NCBI GenBank assembly: GCA_002917075.1
Contig: NTMA01000112.1
Span: 118,883 to 182,882 of the forward strand
Source: Hawksworthiomyces lignivorus
Taxonomy: Eukaryota; Ascomycota; Sordariomycetes; Ophiostomatales; Ophiostomataceae
Direction: 5' to 3'
DNA length: 64,000 nucleotides
The notes below the pieces were generated by a model that saw only the letters and a program-made list of their open reading frames with translations, ran no database searches and was not told where the DNA came from. Positions 23,426 through 34,814 of the stretch are shown here, one piece after another. Position 1 is the first letter of the stretch. Each line of letters starts with the position of its first letter. Position numbers and translations under genes: made by a program.

Positions 23426-24919
23426 TCAAGCGTGAGTGATTCTTCCTTTCACCACTGTATACCATGCAGCTATGCAAAGAGCGCTACATGACATACAAGC
23501 AGTAGAAAGAAAAATCACGTTCTTGTACTTGAACACGCCGTAACTTTCGACCAAAATATGCTGGGATATCAGTCCTGCGCTGATCGGGCCAGCAACTACA
23601 TTTCCCACGCCCTTCCCAAAATTGAACAACCCGAATATTACCATAGTAGTTGAGGGCTCCTCACTAACCGCGGATCCCATTCTTGCCCACATAGAGGAAT
23701 ACCCTGAAGCAAAGAAGCCATATGTAAGGCTAAATATAATAAGAACTGCCAAAGATCGTGCGAGGCCCCAGAGAGCCGAAACAGCGATAGCAGAGACAAA
23801 AGTCGAGACCAAGATTAGAAAATTCAACGGCAGTCGGTGGTCTGACAAATAGCCAAAGCTGAATTGGCCACAAGTCTGGGCAAGGCTCAACAGAGCAACA
23901 AGAAGGGCACCTTGAGCTGAGTTGAGGCCAAGTGCGGTGGCATAAGATGGTAAATACAGTGCAGGAAAGAAGAAGCCTAATCCTTGCAGAAGATTCGATA
24001 TGAAATATGCCCAGAATAGTAGTTTGCTGAGAAAAGTCCAGTCTATCCTACCAACAGTGCTCTGTCTTGTCGGTGGTAGCCGGCCCTTGAACAGAGGTAT
24101 CAGAGGGCCTGTGATGATAGCCAGAGCCGCGGCAGCCGCTCGAAGGGTGGTCTGATATCCGAACCTGCTGAGCATCGCTTCGACGGCAAATGGGATGACG
24201 ATTCCGGTCACTCCTGAAGAGGCAACCAGAAGCCCAAACGCCATTCCCCTTCTCTCAACCCAGAACTCGCTGACGAAATTTATGATGGGATAATACGAAA
24301 TCAGAAACCCTGTTCCGTATAAAATGCCCTGCGTAACGATAAGTCCTCCTAAGGTCGTAGCAAAGGATCCCGCAGCTAGTCCTATAATACAGAGCGGCCC
24401 TAGAAGGATTATCAGTATATGATGTCAGACAGAAAACCTAGAGTCTCAGGAGTTGTTAATTACAGCCAGCCCAGATCATGTACTGTTGATACTTGGAGTA
24501 CCGCTTCAACAATGGAGACATCAGAGGTGCCCCCAGGTAGGTATCCCGGATGCCACGGTGCCCACAATGGGAAGGTATGGTTTTGCAGCAAATTGTGGAA
24601 GCCGAGAGTAATAACTCTGGAAAACGCCATAAGAGAGCGGAAAGCCTGTGAAGCACATATGTGTTAGTAGAGACTAACTAGTGACTTCATGGGGGGAGAG
24701 GGCTAATATGTTACCCCATAGAAAAGCTTCAAAGGCAAAAGCCGCTCCAAGGATCTTCCACGCAGCTAGTCCGCCGTCTGTTGGTGCCAGCTGTTGCTGG
24801 GCGATATCCGTAGCATCATTTGATGCCGCAATCTCTACCGGCGCAGTCGGCTGGGATGATTCATGCCCGCGAGGCAATGTCCGATTCTGAAGCTCGATGT
24901 AAGTTGTACTTGACTCCAT
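23426..24919 (-). pseudogene. MFS transporter (MCT-like) with an apparent -1 frameshift
   Basis: Three exons on the complement: 24715-24919, 24464-24645 and 23426-24399, with normal splice sites. Exon 1 gives a hydrophilic tail, then DGGLAAWKILGAAFAFEAFLWG; exon 2 gives FPLSYGVFQSYYSRLPQF up to VGTVASGI in one frame. It then continues as YLGAPLMSPLLKRYSKYQQY in another frame. The shift lies at 24540-24541: exons 1 plus 2 total 387 nt where 388 (or 385) is needed to meet exon 3. Exon 3 is intact and continues WPLCIIGLAAGSF to the stop, with FVSEFWVERRGMAFGL and SDHRLPLNF as in monocarboxylate-type facilitators. No intron can fit at the shift. Either a recent pseudogene or a sequence error. Confidence 0.75.
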
Positions 24920-25235
24920 TTCGAAAGGATAAGATGGAAAACAATTGTGTGCTTTTCATATAATAGATGGTCTACTTCAACTATATGTTTCAGGGTGCTC
25001 TCTGAACTGTTATCGAAACACATCTGGTTCTAAATTGTGTACCGAGGCTAACTAAATAATGAGCCAAGTCAGGGTTAATATACTCCGCAACTCCATTATC
25101 GTGTGTGCGCAGGCTTAATCATCTTGTACGCAATGAAAAATATTATTGGTGGAATTACGAAAACTAAATCCATTGCTTGGATACAATATTTTATACAAAG
25201 GCACAATAACAACGCAGTGATTGTGAGCAGCAGAT
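24920..25235. other. Intergenic between minus-strand genes
   Basis: 316 bp containing the promoter of the transporter gene (an A/T-rich TATA-like stretch near 24957-24966) and the 3' region of the bZIP gene. Confidence 0.5.
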
Positions 25236-26268
25236 TCAGATTGCGCTCCCTCTTTGCAGCGTCTGAAATATATGTTCCGCAAACACTTCTTGATCAATGA
25301 CGGCACCGAATCTAGAGACAGGTCAGAAGAAAAAATTCAAGAGCCGCTCACACGAGAAAAGACGCAATGAGAAAGATGTGTACCCGTGGCATTTGACGGT
25401 ATCGCGCAATGCTACTGCAAAAGCTTGAAGACTACGGAGCTGGAGACCTGAAAACTGGGGCTGCGATCGGATCTGATGCCAGGCTTGCACGGGTGTCATG
25501 CCATGTTCTGGAACATAAATCATAGACGAGAGGCTTAGCATCGACTCTAAGATAGCTCTCGGTGTCGTCTTGTATTCTGGCGAAGCGGCGGTATTCGGTG
25601 GCTGAGTCGACTTGGCTGGGCTTAGAGTACATAACTTCCCCGAAAGCGTGAGTGCGTGGCAACTTGGTTCGTGTGGGCTGTCCGGATTTCCATGGAGATG
25701 CCCAAGACAAGGTTCCTCGAGACTTGTTCGGCATGCAGTCAGTAAGACATCAACATATGTCGCTCTTGTAAATAAGAACCTACGTCAGAACAAACTCCAT
25801 TCCCAACTCGATCGGATCATAATCTCCCAACCTGGCAACAGATTGCATTTCGCTGGGGAGGGGAGATAGTGCAGATTCGGAGCCGCATTGTGTGGACGCT
25901 GAGGAAAGAAGCGCGCTGGGCGGGGTGGCAACTGCTGCATCGGTCTTTGGCAGCTGGATGCTCATATCTGGGTTGTCTATGGCATGTCTCTGGAGCAAAT
26001 CCAAAAGGTTTTGTACCGTATTCTGCAGGCGCTCGTTCTCACGCCACAGGAGCGCCTCTTGCGCTCGACTCCGAGCAAGCTCTTGTTCGAGCGCTTTGGT
26101 ATACCTGTCTTTCCGCTCTCGATAAGATCTGGTCACAGATAAGCAATGCTAGCCTAGATCAGGACTAAGACGGCATTCAATATAGCAATGGACCTACTGC
26201 TGGGCTTGGCGTAATTGATGACGCCGCTTTTCGACACGGTCCTCTTGGGAACCTAGGGCACAGGACAT
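25236..26268 (-). CDS. bZIP transcription factor
   Basis: Four exons on the complement: 26198-26268, 25784-26128, 25384-25722 and 25236-25311, giving 276 residues. The basic region spans the first splice (EDRVEKRRHQLRQAQQ then SYRERKDRYTKALE). It is followed by a leucine zipper in EQELARSRAQEALLWRENERLQNTVQNLL. The C-terminal domain, restored by the later splices, has GMEFVLTLEEPCLGHLHGNP, then TPVQAWHQIRSQPQF and KCHGFGAVIDQEVF, a conserved module of a fungal bZIP group. Note that the basic region is YRERKDRYTKALE rather than the common NxxAxxxxR signature, so DNA specificity may differ. Nuclear regulator; divergent from the cyclase-like gene and close to the tyrosinase and transporter, which it might control. 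Confidence 0.88.
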
Positions 26269-26756
26269 ATATGAGCGGCCGCAGAACCTACATATGCGGC
26301 TAGGAGTCTTGTGATTGACAAACCATTGGGGTTGAAAACGCGAAATATATTCCTCGGCATCTTTCAATATAAGTAGCTGCGGTATGTCCGGATGTATGGT
26401 GCTTTGAACGGCGGCCGTCTCGATTGCGGAGTGGATAGCACAGATAACAGATGCAACTTTACACTCACACGCAGCAGGGCTGTATTTGCTCGCAATTGAT
26501 TCTTCTTGAATGTCGTAATGTGGATTTGTTTATCTCTTGAATACGATTTGCCATCCAGGGAGCAACATCCTTATGGCAGAGGCGCGCAAGGAGGACACAA
26601 AACCCAGTCTGAAGTCAAATTGTTGTCGCTGACGGCCCCGCTCTACTTTGTAGGGTGTCAGCAGAGGCGGACTTGGTGCGAGCTGCTTTTCGGCGACCCA
26701 CATTTAATCTGCGACACATTTGGCCGCCGCCGTCACTTTAGTAATTGTTTCGACGC

Positions 26757-26784
26757 CCAAAAGGGAAATTCTGATTACCCTGAG
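26757..26784 (+). repeat. Promoter direct repeat, copy 1 of 3
   Basis: Begins CCAAAAGGGAAATTCTGATT and continues ACCCTGAG. The same 28-nt core occurs at 26851 and 27063 upstream of the gene at 27309. Confidence 0.8.
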
Positions 26785-26850
26785 GGCACGGCGACATTGA
26801 CCAGTCAGACGATGCGGCGGGAACGGTGGCCTAAGCCCTGTTAGCGTACC

Positions 26851-26879
26851 CCAAAAGGGCAATTCTGATTATCCTTGAG
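26851..26879 (+). repeat. Promoter direct repeat, copy 2 of 3
   Basis: Begins CCAAAAGGGCAATTCTGATT and continues ATCCTTGAG; differs from copy 1 at one position in the core. Confidence 0.8.
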
Positions 26880-27062
26880 ATCGCTTCCCCATATTGCTCC
26901 GTACATCGTCCCAAACTTCAAAATTAAGGTAAGTTACGAAAATCCCGGCACATCCATGGAATCTCCGGACGAGCCATTCAGGCACGCTGTTTTGCTGTGA
27001 GACCTGGTTCCAACCATGTCAGGGAAGATGCGAGCTGGAGCGAGCTCCTGTTGTTCTCTTTT

Positions 27063-27091
27063 CCAAAAACGGAAATTCTGATTATTGTGAG
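27063..27091 (+). repeat. Promoter direct repeat, copy 3 of 3
   Basis: Begins CCAAAAACGGAAATTCTGAT and continues TATTGTGAG; one base longer in the A/G run. It lies about 60 bp before the TATA box at 27151. Confidence 0.75.
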
Positions 27092-27150
27092 ACAGAAGAG
27101 ATGAATGTCGTCCTGTCATCAGAAAACAAGCTTTGAGCAAGTTTCTCGCC

Positions 27151-27157
27151 TATATAG
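27151..27157 (+). promoter_or_regulatory. TATA box of the cyclase-like gene
   Basis: TATATAG, 158 bp upstream of the ATG at 27309, with a pyrimidine-rich leader in between. Confidence 0.5.
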
Positions 27158-27308
27158 AGGCCATGGTGCCTTCAGATCTCTGCCCTGTTGAAATTCATCT
27201 GCATTCAATTCACTCCTCAGATCTCCTAGAACTTCTCAGTGAAGCATCCAGCACCGGTTAACTTTAATTCCTACCTTAATCTCATCCATCTTCTCCTCTA
27301 TCATCACA

Positions 27309-28608
27309 ATGTATATTCACAACACACTCTCCGTGGCGACATTCGCCCTAGCAATGACGCAGGCGTCTGCTATGCCCACTTCTTCCTCTGTGCTCGCATC
27401 TCGAAGCTCCAAAGCTTGCACAAATGGCAAGGCGATCTATGTGATCTCCAACAACCAGCAGAACGCCGTCGTCGCTCTCCCAATTGCCCGTGATGGTACC
27501 ATCGCGGTCAATGAAGGCACATCAACGGCAACGGGCGGAGCTGGCGCAAATGCTATTACACAGGCAACAAACCAATCGGCTGGTCCGGATGCTTTGTTCA
27601 GCCAGCAGGCACTAACTATTGCCGGCAATGTATGTGGCCCCGTCGTCCTGTTTCCTTAGCGGAGAATCTTTTTACTAACAAGCCGTGCAGAGTCTGTTTG
27701 CGGTCAATGCAGGATCCAACACGGTCACCATGTTCGCTATCGATGCACGAAACCCTACAAAGCTGACAATGGTCGGCCAGCCGGCTGCTCTGTCGGGCGA
27801 GTTCCCCGTGACGGTGGCGGCATCGACGAAGCACAACCTCGTGTGTGTTGGCACAACAGGCGCCAAGGCTGGAATCTCGTGCAGCGCGTTTTCCGCTACC
27901 GCCGGAATTGGTCCTATGGACAGCCTTCGCCCTTTCGATCTGGGCCAGACCACCCCGCCTCAGGGTCCTCTGAACACTGTCTCGCAGGTGTTCTTTTCGG
28001 AAGACGAGTCAACGCTGTTTTCTACCGTCAAAGGTAACCCGGCCGTCAACAGCACGGGCTTCCTGGCGGCATTCGCGGTGAAGAATGCGCGGTCGGCATG
28101 CCAGGCCACGTCTCTCGACACCCAGCTTACCAAGTTGACTCCCAACGGCACGGCCGCCCTCTTTGGATCAAAGCCCATCCCCGGGTCCACCAACCTGTTC
28201 GTGACGGACGCTTCTTTTGGTGGCGCCGTCCTGAGCATCAGCGCGCAGAGCGCCGTCACCATCGGCAAAGCTGTGGTGGAAGGACAGGCGGCGACCTGCT
28301 GGTCGACCATCAGCCCGGCCACAAATACTGCGTTCGTGACCGACGTTGGCGTCAACAGACTCATCGAGATGTCACTGGAGGATGCTTCCATCCAAGGCCA
28401 GCCCATTGACCTCAGCGCCAACGGCGACCCGGGCCTCATCGACCTGGAAGCCGCTGGCTCCTTTGTTTATGCTCTGAGCCCCGGAAACGGCACCACTGAG
28501 GCCGCCGTCACAGTCTTGAATGCTATCACCAAAGAACAGGTGCAGCATGCGCAGCTGTCCGGCTTGGGCCTCAACAAGAATGCTCAAGGCATGGCGCTAT
28601 TGGCGTGA
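27309..28608 (+). CDS. Secreted 3-carboxymuconate cyclase-like beta-propeller protein
   Basis: Exons 27309-27629 and 27691-28608 (61-nt intron, phase 0) give 412 residues. A signal peptide of about 20 residues ends at TQASA. The mature part has repeated strand patterns such as KAIYVISNNQQNAVVAL, SLFAVNAGSNTVTMFAI, NLFVTDASFGGAVLSI and AFVTDVGVNRLIEM, typical of lactonase/muconate cyclase-type propellers. Related secreted fungal proteins include the Sporothrix cell-wall antigen annotated as 3-carboxymuconate cyclase. Catalytic activity is not established for the secreted group. The well-formed promoter (TATA box, triple repeat) suggests strong, regulated expression. Several NxS/T sites are present. 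Confidence 0.82.
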
Positions 28609-31228
28609 TTGTCTAGGGACTCTGCAAATATGTGTATGTGTTCGTCTGACATTTTTTACGGTTTTGCTACCTTTTTTTTTCCTTAGATTACTTGCATTAT
28701 CTTCAAAAAGCTCATTTCTTTTGTACTATATACTTGTCATGCATCGCTAAGTCGCCCATCCTGAGGCGCTAGCTGTTTTGTTGGCTTTAAATTATTTTCT
28801 CATAGATGCTTCAAAAACAACTATGCTCCTTTTCATGTCTTAACATATTTTTCTCGGATTTTCACAGAAAGCAGCATCATGTTTAAGAACCTTGCTTGCT
28901 ACTTCTTGTCAACGGTCTAGCCCCCTCAGCAGATAACTTCAATTCGCGTATAGTTTCGCGACTCATTCTTTTATTCTGCGTTTCAGGTGCACAAAGTCAT
29001 TATCCTGTATTCAAATGTCAAAAATAAATGGGATGCTACGTCTCTATGTACTGTATTAACTCGTTGTTTTAGTCTCATTATTTTAGTTCCAGGTATGAAA
29101 CTCTTAATGTTCTGTTCTTCCTCCCCTTTTCTTGGCCATAGCCATGCACGACTTCTCGCACCCCGACTCGCACCCCAGAAAAAGCTGCAGCTAAAATCAC
29201 AGCACACAATAACAAAACGGTACATAAAACAAAGTATTTTATATAAACAACTACACGTGTATTGCAGCTTGTACTAAGAGACACATTGTCGAATCTGCTC
29301 TCCGGTTTTGTCCATCTGGGGTAAAATCAACGTCCACCATGGGTACAGTGTCAGACTTCGACAGCCATGTTCTTGCGCAACGTATTGGATAGCTCTTATT
29401 GAGTTAATTAGCAATATCTAAGATATGTCTTTTCGGTTTGTTATTAACCGCGTTGATTTGCCAAGCTGCAAGTTTAGTTTGCCAGTATATTCGTTGATTG
29501 AATTCTGAAAAAGCTTGCCCATTTATTGCCCAGGTACCTACAGAAGAGATGGGATGAGAAATGGACGCCAAAAAGCGGCAACCAGCGGGCGAATCAATAA
29601 AAGCGGGACCTTGGGAATGTAAACCGCGATGACGCTGTCATAAAGGCGGTCGTAAGGTGCTCAAATTTGAACCTGGTTCTCCTGTCACCCGGTCTTCGTT
29701 GTCCACTTCCTCGCAAGGTGCGCCTTTTCTGCAGCCTAGCTGTGCGCGGCAAAACTCATATACAATATCGTCTTATAAGAATACGATTTTCGGTTTATTG
29801 TTTGGGCCAATATCGTTTGCCTAGGAGTGTCATCTCCTTAATTTACAGGCACGTTCTTTTCATCTGCTCATCCCTTCCGTACCTTTTCATCTCTCGAGAA
29901 TTTTGATTTCCAACATCCGGGCCAAGAACGAATGACGGGATGTCTACTCAATTTTTCTTATCTCATATATTGCTTTTTTTATTATCTTTTCCGTGTTAGC
30001 CACTTCGATGATTTTCTTCCATAATTTTCATCTCATCTTCATTTTCTCGACAGCTTCAAGCGCACAGCCCATTTTACTTCTTCTCTTCTCTGGATGTCCT
30101 TCTTTGTTCCGGTGATATCTACTCCAGGTCTTGGCAGAGTAAAAGAATCCATCTCGCAGTAAATACGCGAGACAAGCTTCCATCCACGCCGGGTATTTGT
30201 GCCGAGAGAGCAAGTAAGGTCTGTGCAATAGGAAAAAAACGGCGGCAAAGTTGGAAGACATAATGAAAGAACAAAAGTTTCGTTCCTCTGGCTCTCGATG
30301 TAAAAATCAATATCTACAATCTTTCTTTCCTCTTTTTTAGAACTGACTCTTAGAAAGTCGATAATTTAAAAGAAATTTCTACTGCAGAGGACTAATACAA
30401 AGTATTCAGGGAATTCTGGTACCCAGAAATCCACAGGTTCGGTTTCTCATCCACTTCTTCTTTATTTCTCTCATACTGATGATTGCGACTTAAATTTCAC
30501 ACTCTCGCCATCGCCATGAGATGAGCGAGATTCAATCCGCCAACAACATCTTCTGCTATATTACATCTTGTATCCGTATGGTAAAGAGAAACCCGCAAAT
30601 TCCCTAGTCTCTCGAATAAGATCAGTGTATGTCCTTTGTCATCAATCTAATCAGGTACTATTCGCTTCAATGATTGCCATGTTGCCAAGACTACAATCGG
30701 TATTTCATCCGGCAAATTCAGAGAATGTTGGATGTGGCCGCCTACTCTGATCTCTGTCTTTTCTCCTCTTCTGATATCTCCATATCACTACAATCTATAC
30801 TTAATCTGAATATTCTGCATCCAATGCAGTCGATACTTCTCCTCCGCATAGGATATGGCCCCTCCCCCCACTTGCTATGGATGTTGGGTTCGCTGAAGCG
30901 AAAAATGATCGTGCAAATATGTAGCGAAATTTACCAAGAATCACGATCCATCTCCGGAATAAAGGAGCGTGAGGAGAAGTGTAGAGGGTGCATCATGACC
31001 AACATGCTGGCCAGAAGACATAATCTATGCCTGTCATGGCGAAGATATACCAGAACATCTGCAATACGTCGTAGAAGAGCTATTTAATCCCCCCCTGGCG
31101 CCATTTCTTTCTTGATAACTGCTCCCCTTCTACAACTCTTATCCTAGTCGGGATTCGTTCAATTTTTATTTTTTCATGCTGTTCTTGGAAATACCCTGCA
31201 TTTAACGTATCGGATACCTAAATTCAAC
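28609..31228. other. Long gene-poor interval
   Basis: 2.6 kb with pyrimidine-rich patches and many short open frames. The longest (30674-31087, 137 codons) has no domain or biased composition, so it is not called. Confidence 0.5.
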
Positions 31229-31789
31229 ATGAAGTTCTGTCTCGTCTCTATGCTTATGCTCGGCCTGGCGGCTGCCGCCCCTGCTCCGGTTGCGGCTCCA
31301 GCCACTTATGACCGCCGTCTTCCTGCCATAAAGGGTAAGTCAGACAGTTTCTACCAGACAAAAATAAGAGAAAATATTTTCTTTTACTAACAAGGTGCTA
31401 AAGGCGAGCCCCCTGTCCAAATCAAGCAAAGAAACGAAGATGTCCTGCTTGCCACCCCTACGGCTAAGAAACCGACGGTGACTGCCAAGGCTACCGGCAC
31501 GTCTGCTGCTAAGAAACCGACGGCCGCAAAGCCAACAGTGACCGCCAAGGCTACCGGTACCGCTGCGGCCTGGCCGGCACCTAAGGCCACCGGAACAGGT
31601 ACGGCAGGTGCCGCGAAGCCGACAGGTACGGGTGCGTGGAAGGCTACTGGGACTGGCACCGCAGCCAGCGGCAAGCCGACGGGGTCTCCCGCCAAGGTCA
31701 CCTACAAGTTCCCGTCCCCATCGAAGAGCAAGCGCGACGAGGAGGCGCGACCTACACCAGAGGCATTTTGGTGGCTGCAGGACAACTAA
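31229..31789 (+). CDS. Small secreted repeat protein with KATGT-type motifs
   Basis: Exons 31229-31334 and 31395-31789 give 166 residues. The signal peptide is about residues 1-17 (MKFCLVSMLMLGLAAAA). After YDRRLPAIKG and KQRNED the protein is low-complexity: K-A-T-G-T units recur at least four times, mixed with KKPT, AKPT and GKPTG units. It ends in a SKSKR dibasic site followed by a 17-residue acidic/aromatic tail (DEEARPTPEAFWWLQDN). Dibasic sites could be cut by Kex2 in the Golgi. No cysteine occurs in the mature part. I do not recognise a family; it may be a wall-associated protein or a processed peptide precursor. The G/C-biased repeat block contrasts with its A/T-rich flanks. Confidence 0.65.
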
Positions 31790-33688
31790 GGGCGAGTAGA
31801 GCCAAAGGGTGGCTGCAGATCAGATCACTGCAATGATAGCTGCCAGCGTTAGAGACCATAAGCAATAACTATGGGTCTTTTGTTTTTTGTATTAGATTCC
31901 GAGGGGTTTATTTGTTCTTCGTCTTCTTTTTTTTTTTCTTTGAACCCATGCCCATTCTTACCATTTACATTCTCCTGGCCTTTTATGTCTCTTAGTATTT
32001 TTTCTTCTACTATTACATTTAGGGAAATATATTTCCTACATTTGCTTTTCTTGCATGGTTCCTTTTCGTAGCAGATAAGACTCGAGTGTGTTGCATGCAT
32101 GATATGAAGTGGCTTGTACTGCATCGCTGTGGTGAGATGATCACACAGTTGGACGTTTTACACTGGTTTTTCGAGTATTCAAAGCCATACTCGCCAACAT
32201 ATCTCTCAACAAATATGTTGCCTCGCACTGAAGCTTTACAGAAACCCCTTAACGAGAGTTTGCGTTATCCACGCGGAAGACCAGGGTGGGCTACACGACC
32301 AACTTAAGTGTATCCATTAACGACTTATAATTTACGTGTGTGGCCACATCCTCAAGTGGCCCAGTGTGGCTTGGCTATGGAATTCACTGAGTCAAATGCT
32401 GAGCTGAAGGAGGCTGAGGGTGTGCTGGTGTCTTGGAGCCCAGGAGTGGGCTGTGGAGCTGGTTCTTTTTGCAGCTCTGGTTGGCGGGGTAAGGTGTTCT
32501 AGACTACAAAATATGAGGTTGTGCGAGCTGAGATCCTCGCAGTCTCTTAGCAGACATCTCTGGTAGGCAATAAAGAGAACGGGCTCAAGCAGCTGCAGCA
32601 TACTCGTATGCACGTAAGTGAACTGTGCATACTCCGTAGTTGTCCTGGGAAAGGAAAAGGGTTCGACGCTGTTTGTTCTGTTTCATCCATGTGCGTCGCA
32701 TTTTCTTCCCAATGACGACATCCCCGCGGCAAGGTGGGGCTACTTGACAGGGCGTTTTACGAAAACGATCGTTCCCGTTTTTGCGAGCGCCAGCAATTCT
32801 AACGGCGCAGGGCAGTAAAACGTTGGAAGCTTCCACAGGGAGTAAAAAATGTGGCAAAAACTGAGAACCGTTCGTGCCGAGCCCGCCGACGCCACTAAGC
32901 TAGACAAGATGTGCTAACTCAGAGTGTATTACTGTGCATCTTGGACAGGCAATCACCAGGCACAGGAAATTTTCGCCGACTTAGACGACGTACCCGCATC
33001 GCGGAGGACAACCGGAAGAGAGAGATAACGAGCAGAGCCGGGCAATAGCCGATAGACTGCGAGTGCTGCTCTTTCTCATTTATGAATGCCGTGACCTTTT
33101 CAATTTTCACAGTGAACTTGCCACTACAATAATGTTCGTGTTTTCCATCTCTTGTTTTTCTGTTGCTGGCGTTTCCTAGTCTCGTTGCATGTTTGTCTCG
33201 GAAACAGCCAGAATCAGACGGGGCGTCCAGGGCCCATTCTGCAAGAGGACTTTTGGAGGCTTTAGGCGTTCTTTAGGCTCTGCTCTGCGCTGCAGACTCG
33301 CCAGCCAACCAGGGCCTGCACCATCGGGTGGCTGGGACTGGCGCTAGGATTCGCTGTCAAATACCGGACATTCTACGATGTGCAGGGATCAGGCTGGATG
33401 GCTGCAGCTCTGGCGCCCATCCATTCTCCTTACAAAAACTTGAAGTTCATGGTGGGGTCGAGGCAGGCAACCGGCTGGTCTGCCCTACACTTTCGTCTGG
33501 CTCTTCGCACTCTTGATTTCCAGCACGATGACGAAAGTCACCCGGCATGTCTCCCGTTTCTTTCTTTTTTTCTGTTCTTGTCTGGGGCTCTTTTTTCATT
33601 TCTTTTTCCGCTCTTTTGGCCAGAACCCCATACTATGCTTAATTGTGGCAAGATACAATCACAGAGTTTCTGGGTCTCATTTATCCAC

Positions 33689-33729
33689 TCACACACAAAC
33701 TAATACACACACACGCACACACACACAAG
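33689..33729 (+). repeat. CA microsatellite
   Basis: Imperfect (CA)n, interrupted by AACTAAT and a G. Confidence 0.85.
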
Positions 33730-33785
33730 AGTAAGGATACTCGTACAGAAACTGGTCATCTGCTCTGTGGTCATACGGCCAGTTG

Positions 33786-33820
33786 TCTCTCTCTCCTCTC
33801 TCTCACCCTCTCTCTCTCTC
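33786..33820 (+). repeat. CT microsatellite
   Basis: Imperfect (CT)n with CC interruptions, within the pyrimidine-rich upstream region. Confidence 0.85.
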
Positions 33821-34814
33821 ATCATGGAACCATAGAGAGGCGTCGTAGTTCAAAGAGGTCTCAGAGGGGGAGAAGGAGTCACAAAGGCACAGGGGCAAAG
33901 AAGTGAATCAATCGAGCGCCCCTTGGGTGTTCGTTCGGCTAGGCCTCCATTCTCGTAGATGCATGCCGTCAGCAGCTGGCTTGCCTTGCCATGCGATGCC
34001 CGACTCAAAACCCGTGCAGTGCCTTGTCCAAGCACAGCCCTCTCAAGTCTCTGCCGCTTGTAACCTTTGCGTCCCAACCAATCTCACAACCTCGCAGATT
34101 TGTAGCTACGTATGTCCTCAACACTCGCCGCCGTCGCCGACCTCTCCTACTTCGCTTGCCTTCCTGACCCTCTCTTTGCGACTACTCTCCTGCAGTCCGT
34201 CTCTTCCCACTCCCATGTACCCACATCCTCACTTGCTTGTAGCCTTTCTCTTGCTCTCTCACTGTCTTGACCCAGTTCGTGCCCCATCTTTCTTGCCAAG
34301 GCCCCTTCTGGTCTTCCCACTTTTCCCGCTGTAAGCAATCTTACATTGCAGTCGTACCTTCTCGTAATCCGCACCTTCTTTCCTCACGTATTACATGCAG
34401 ATTACATGCGGAAGGTACATCTACATTACTCCCTCTTCGCCTTCCCTCTACTTCTTTTTCTTTCCTCCCCTCCCCCGCTTCTTCCCGCTTGTTCGACGTC
34501 AGACAATTCAAGCATATCTACACACTGATCAGACCAACTTCTTTCCCTTCTTTCTATTCCTCTTCAACAACCAAATCCAAGTTTTTGTGTCATCCTTGTT
34601 TTATCCAACCTACACTTATACAGGTCCATCAAGGAAGGCCTGAATCCTCTACCAAGCTTTATTTAATATAGTTTATTTTCATCGCCATCAACCACAGGCA
34701 ATCCTCCCCACTACCTGCTAGCAAAGAATACACCACTATTCATCGTCTACTGAACCATTTTTCCCCCCTCAACTTCTAGCTCGCTGTCTCACACAGCGGC
34801 TTCGGTAGGTTACG

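Larger units (their letters stand above)
26269..27308. promoter_or_regulatory. Divergent promoter region, bZIP / cyclase-like gene
   Basis: 1040 bp with three copies of a 28-nt direct repeat (26757, 26851 and 27063) and a TATA box at 27151. No gene recognised inside. Confidence 0.55.
31790..34814. other. Long pyrimidine-rich intergenic / leader region
   Basis: 3 kb without a supported gene. From about 33500 the plus strand is strongly pyrimidine-rich and carries CA and CT microsatellites. It is probably the promoter and long 5' leader of the gene at 34815. Confidence 0.5.

Noticed and set aside
30674..31087. 137-codon frame in the gene-poor interval
   Set aside because: No recognisable features; an A/T-mixed random-looking protein.
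31229..31789. Dikaritin/ustiloxin-type RiPP precursor
   Set aside because: The repeats lack a Tyr-containing core bounded by regular KR sites, and no DUF3328 oxidase gene is nearby; the tyrosinase is 9 kb away.
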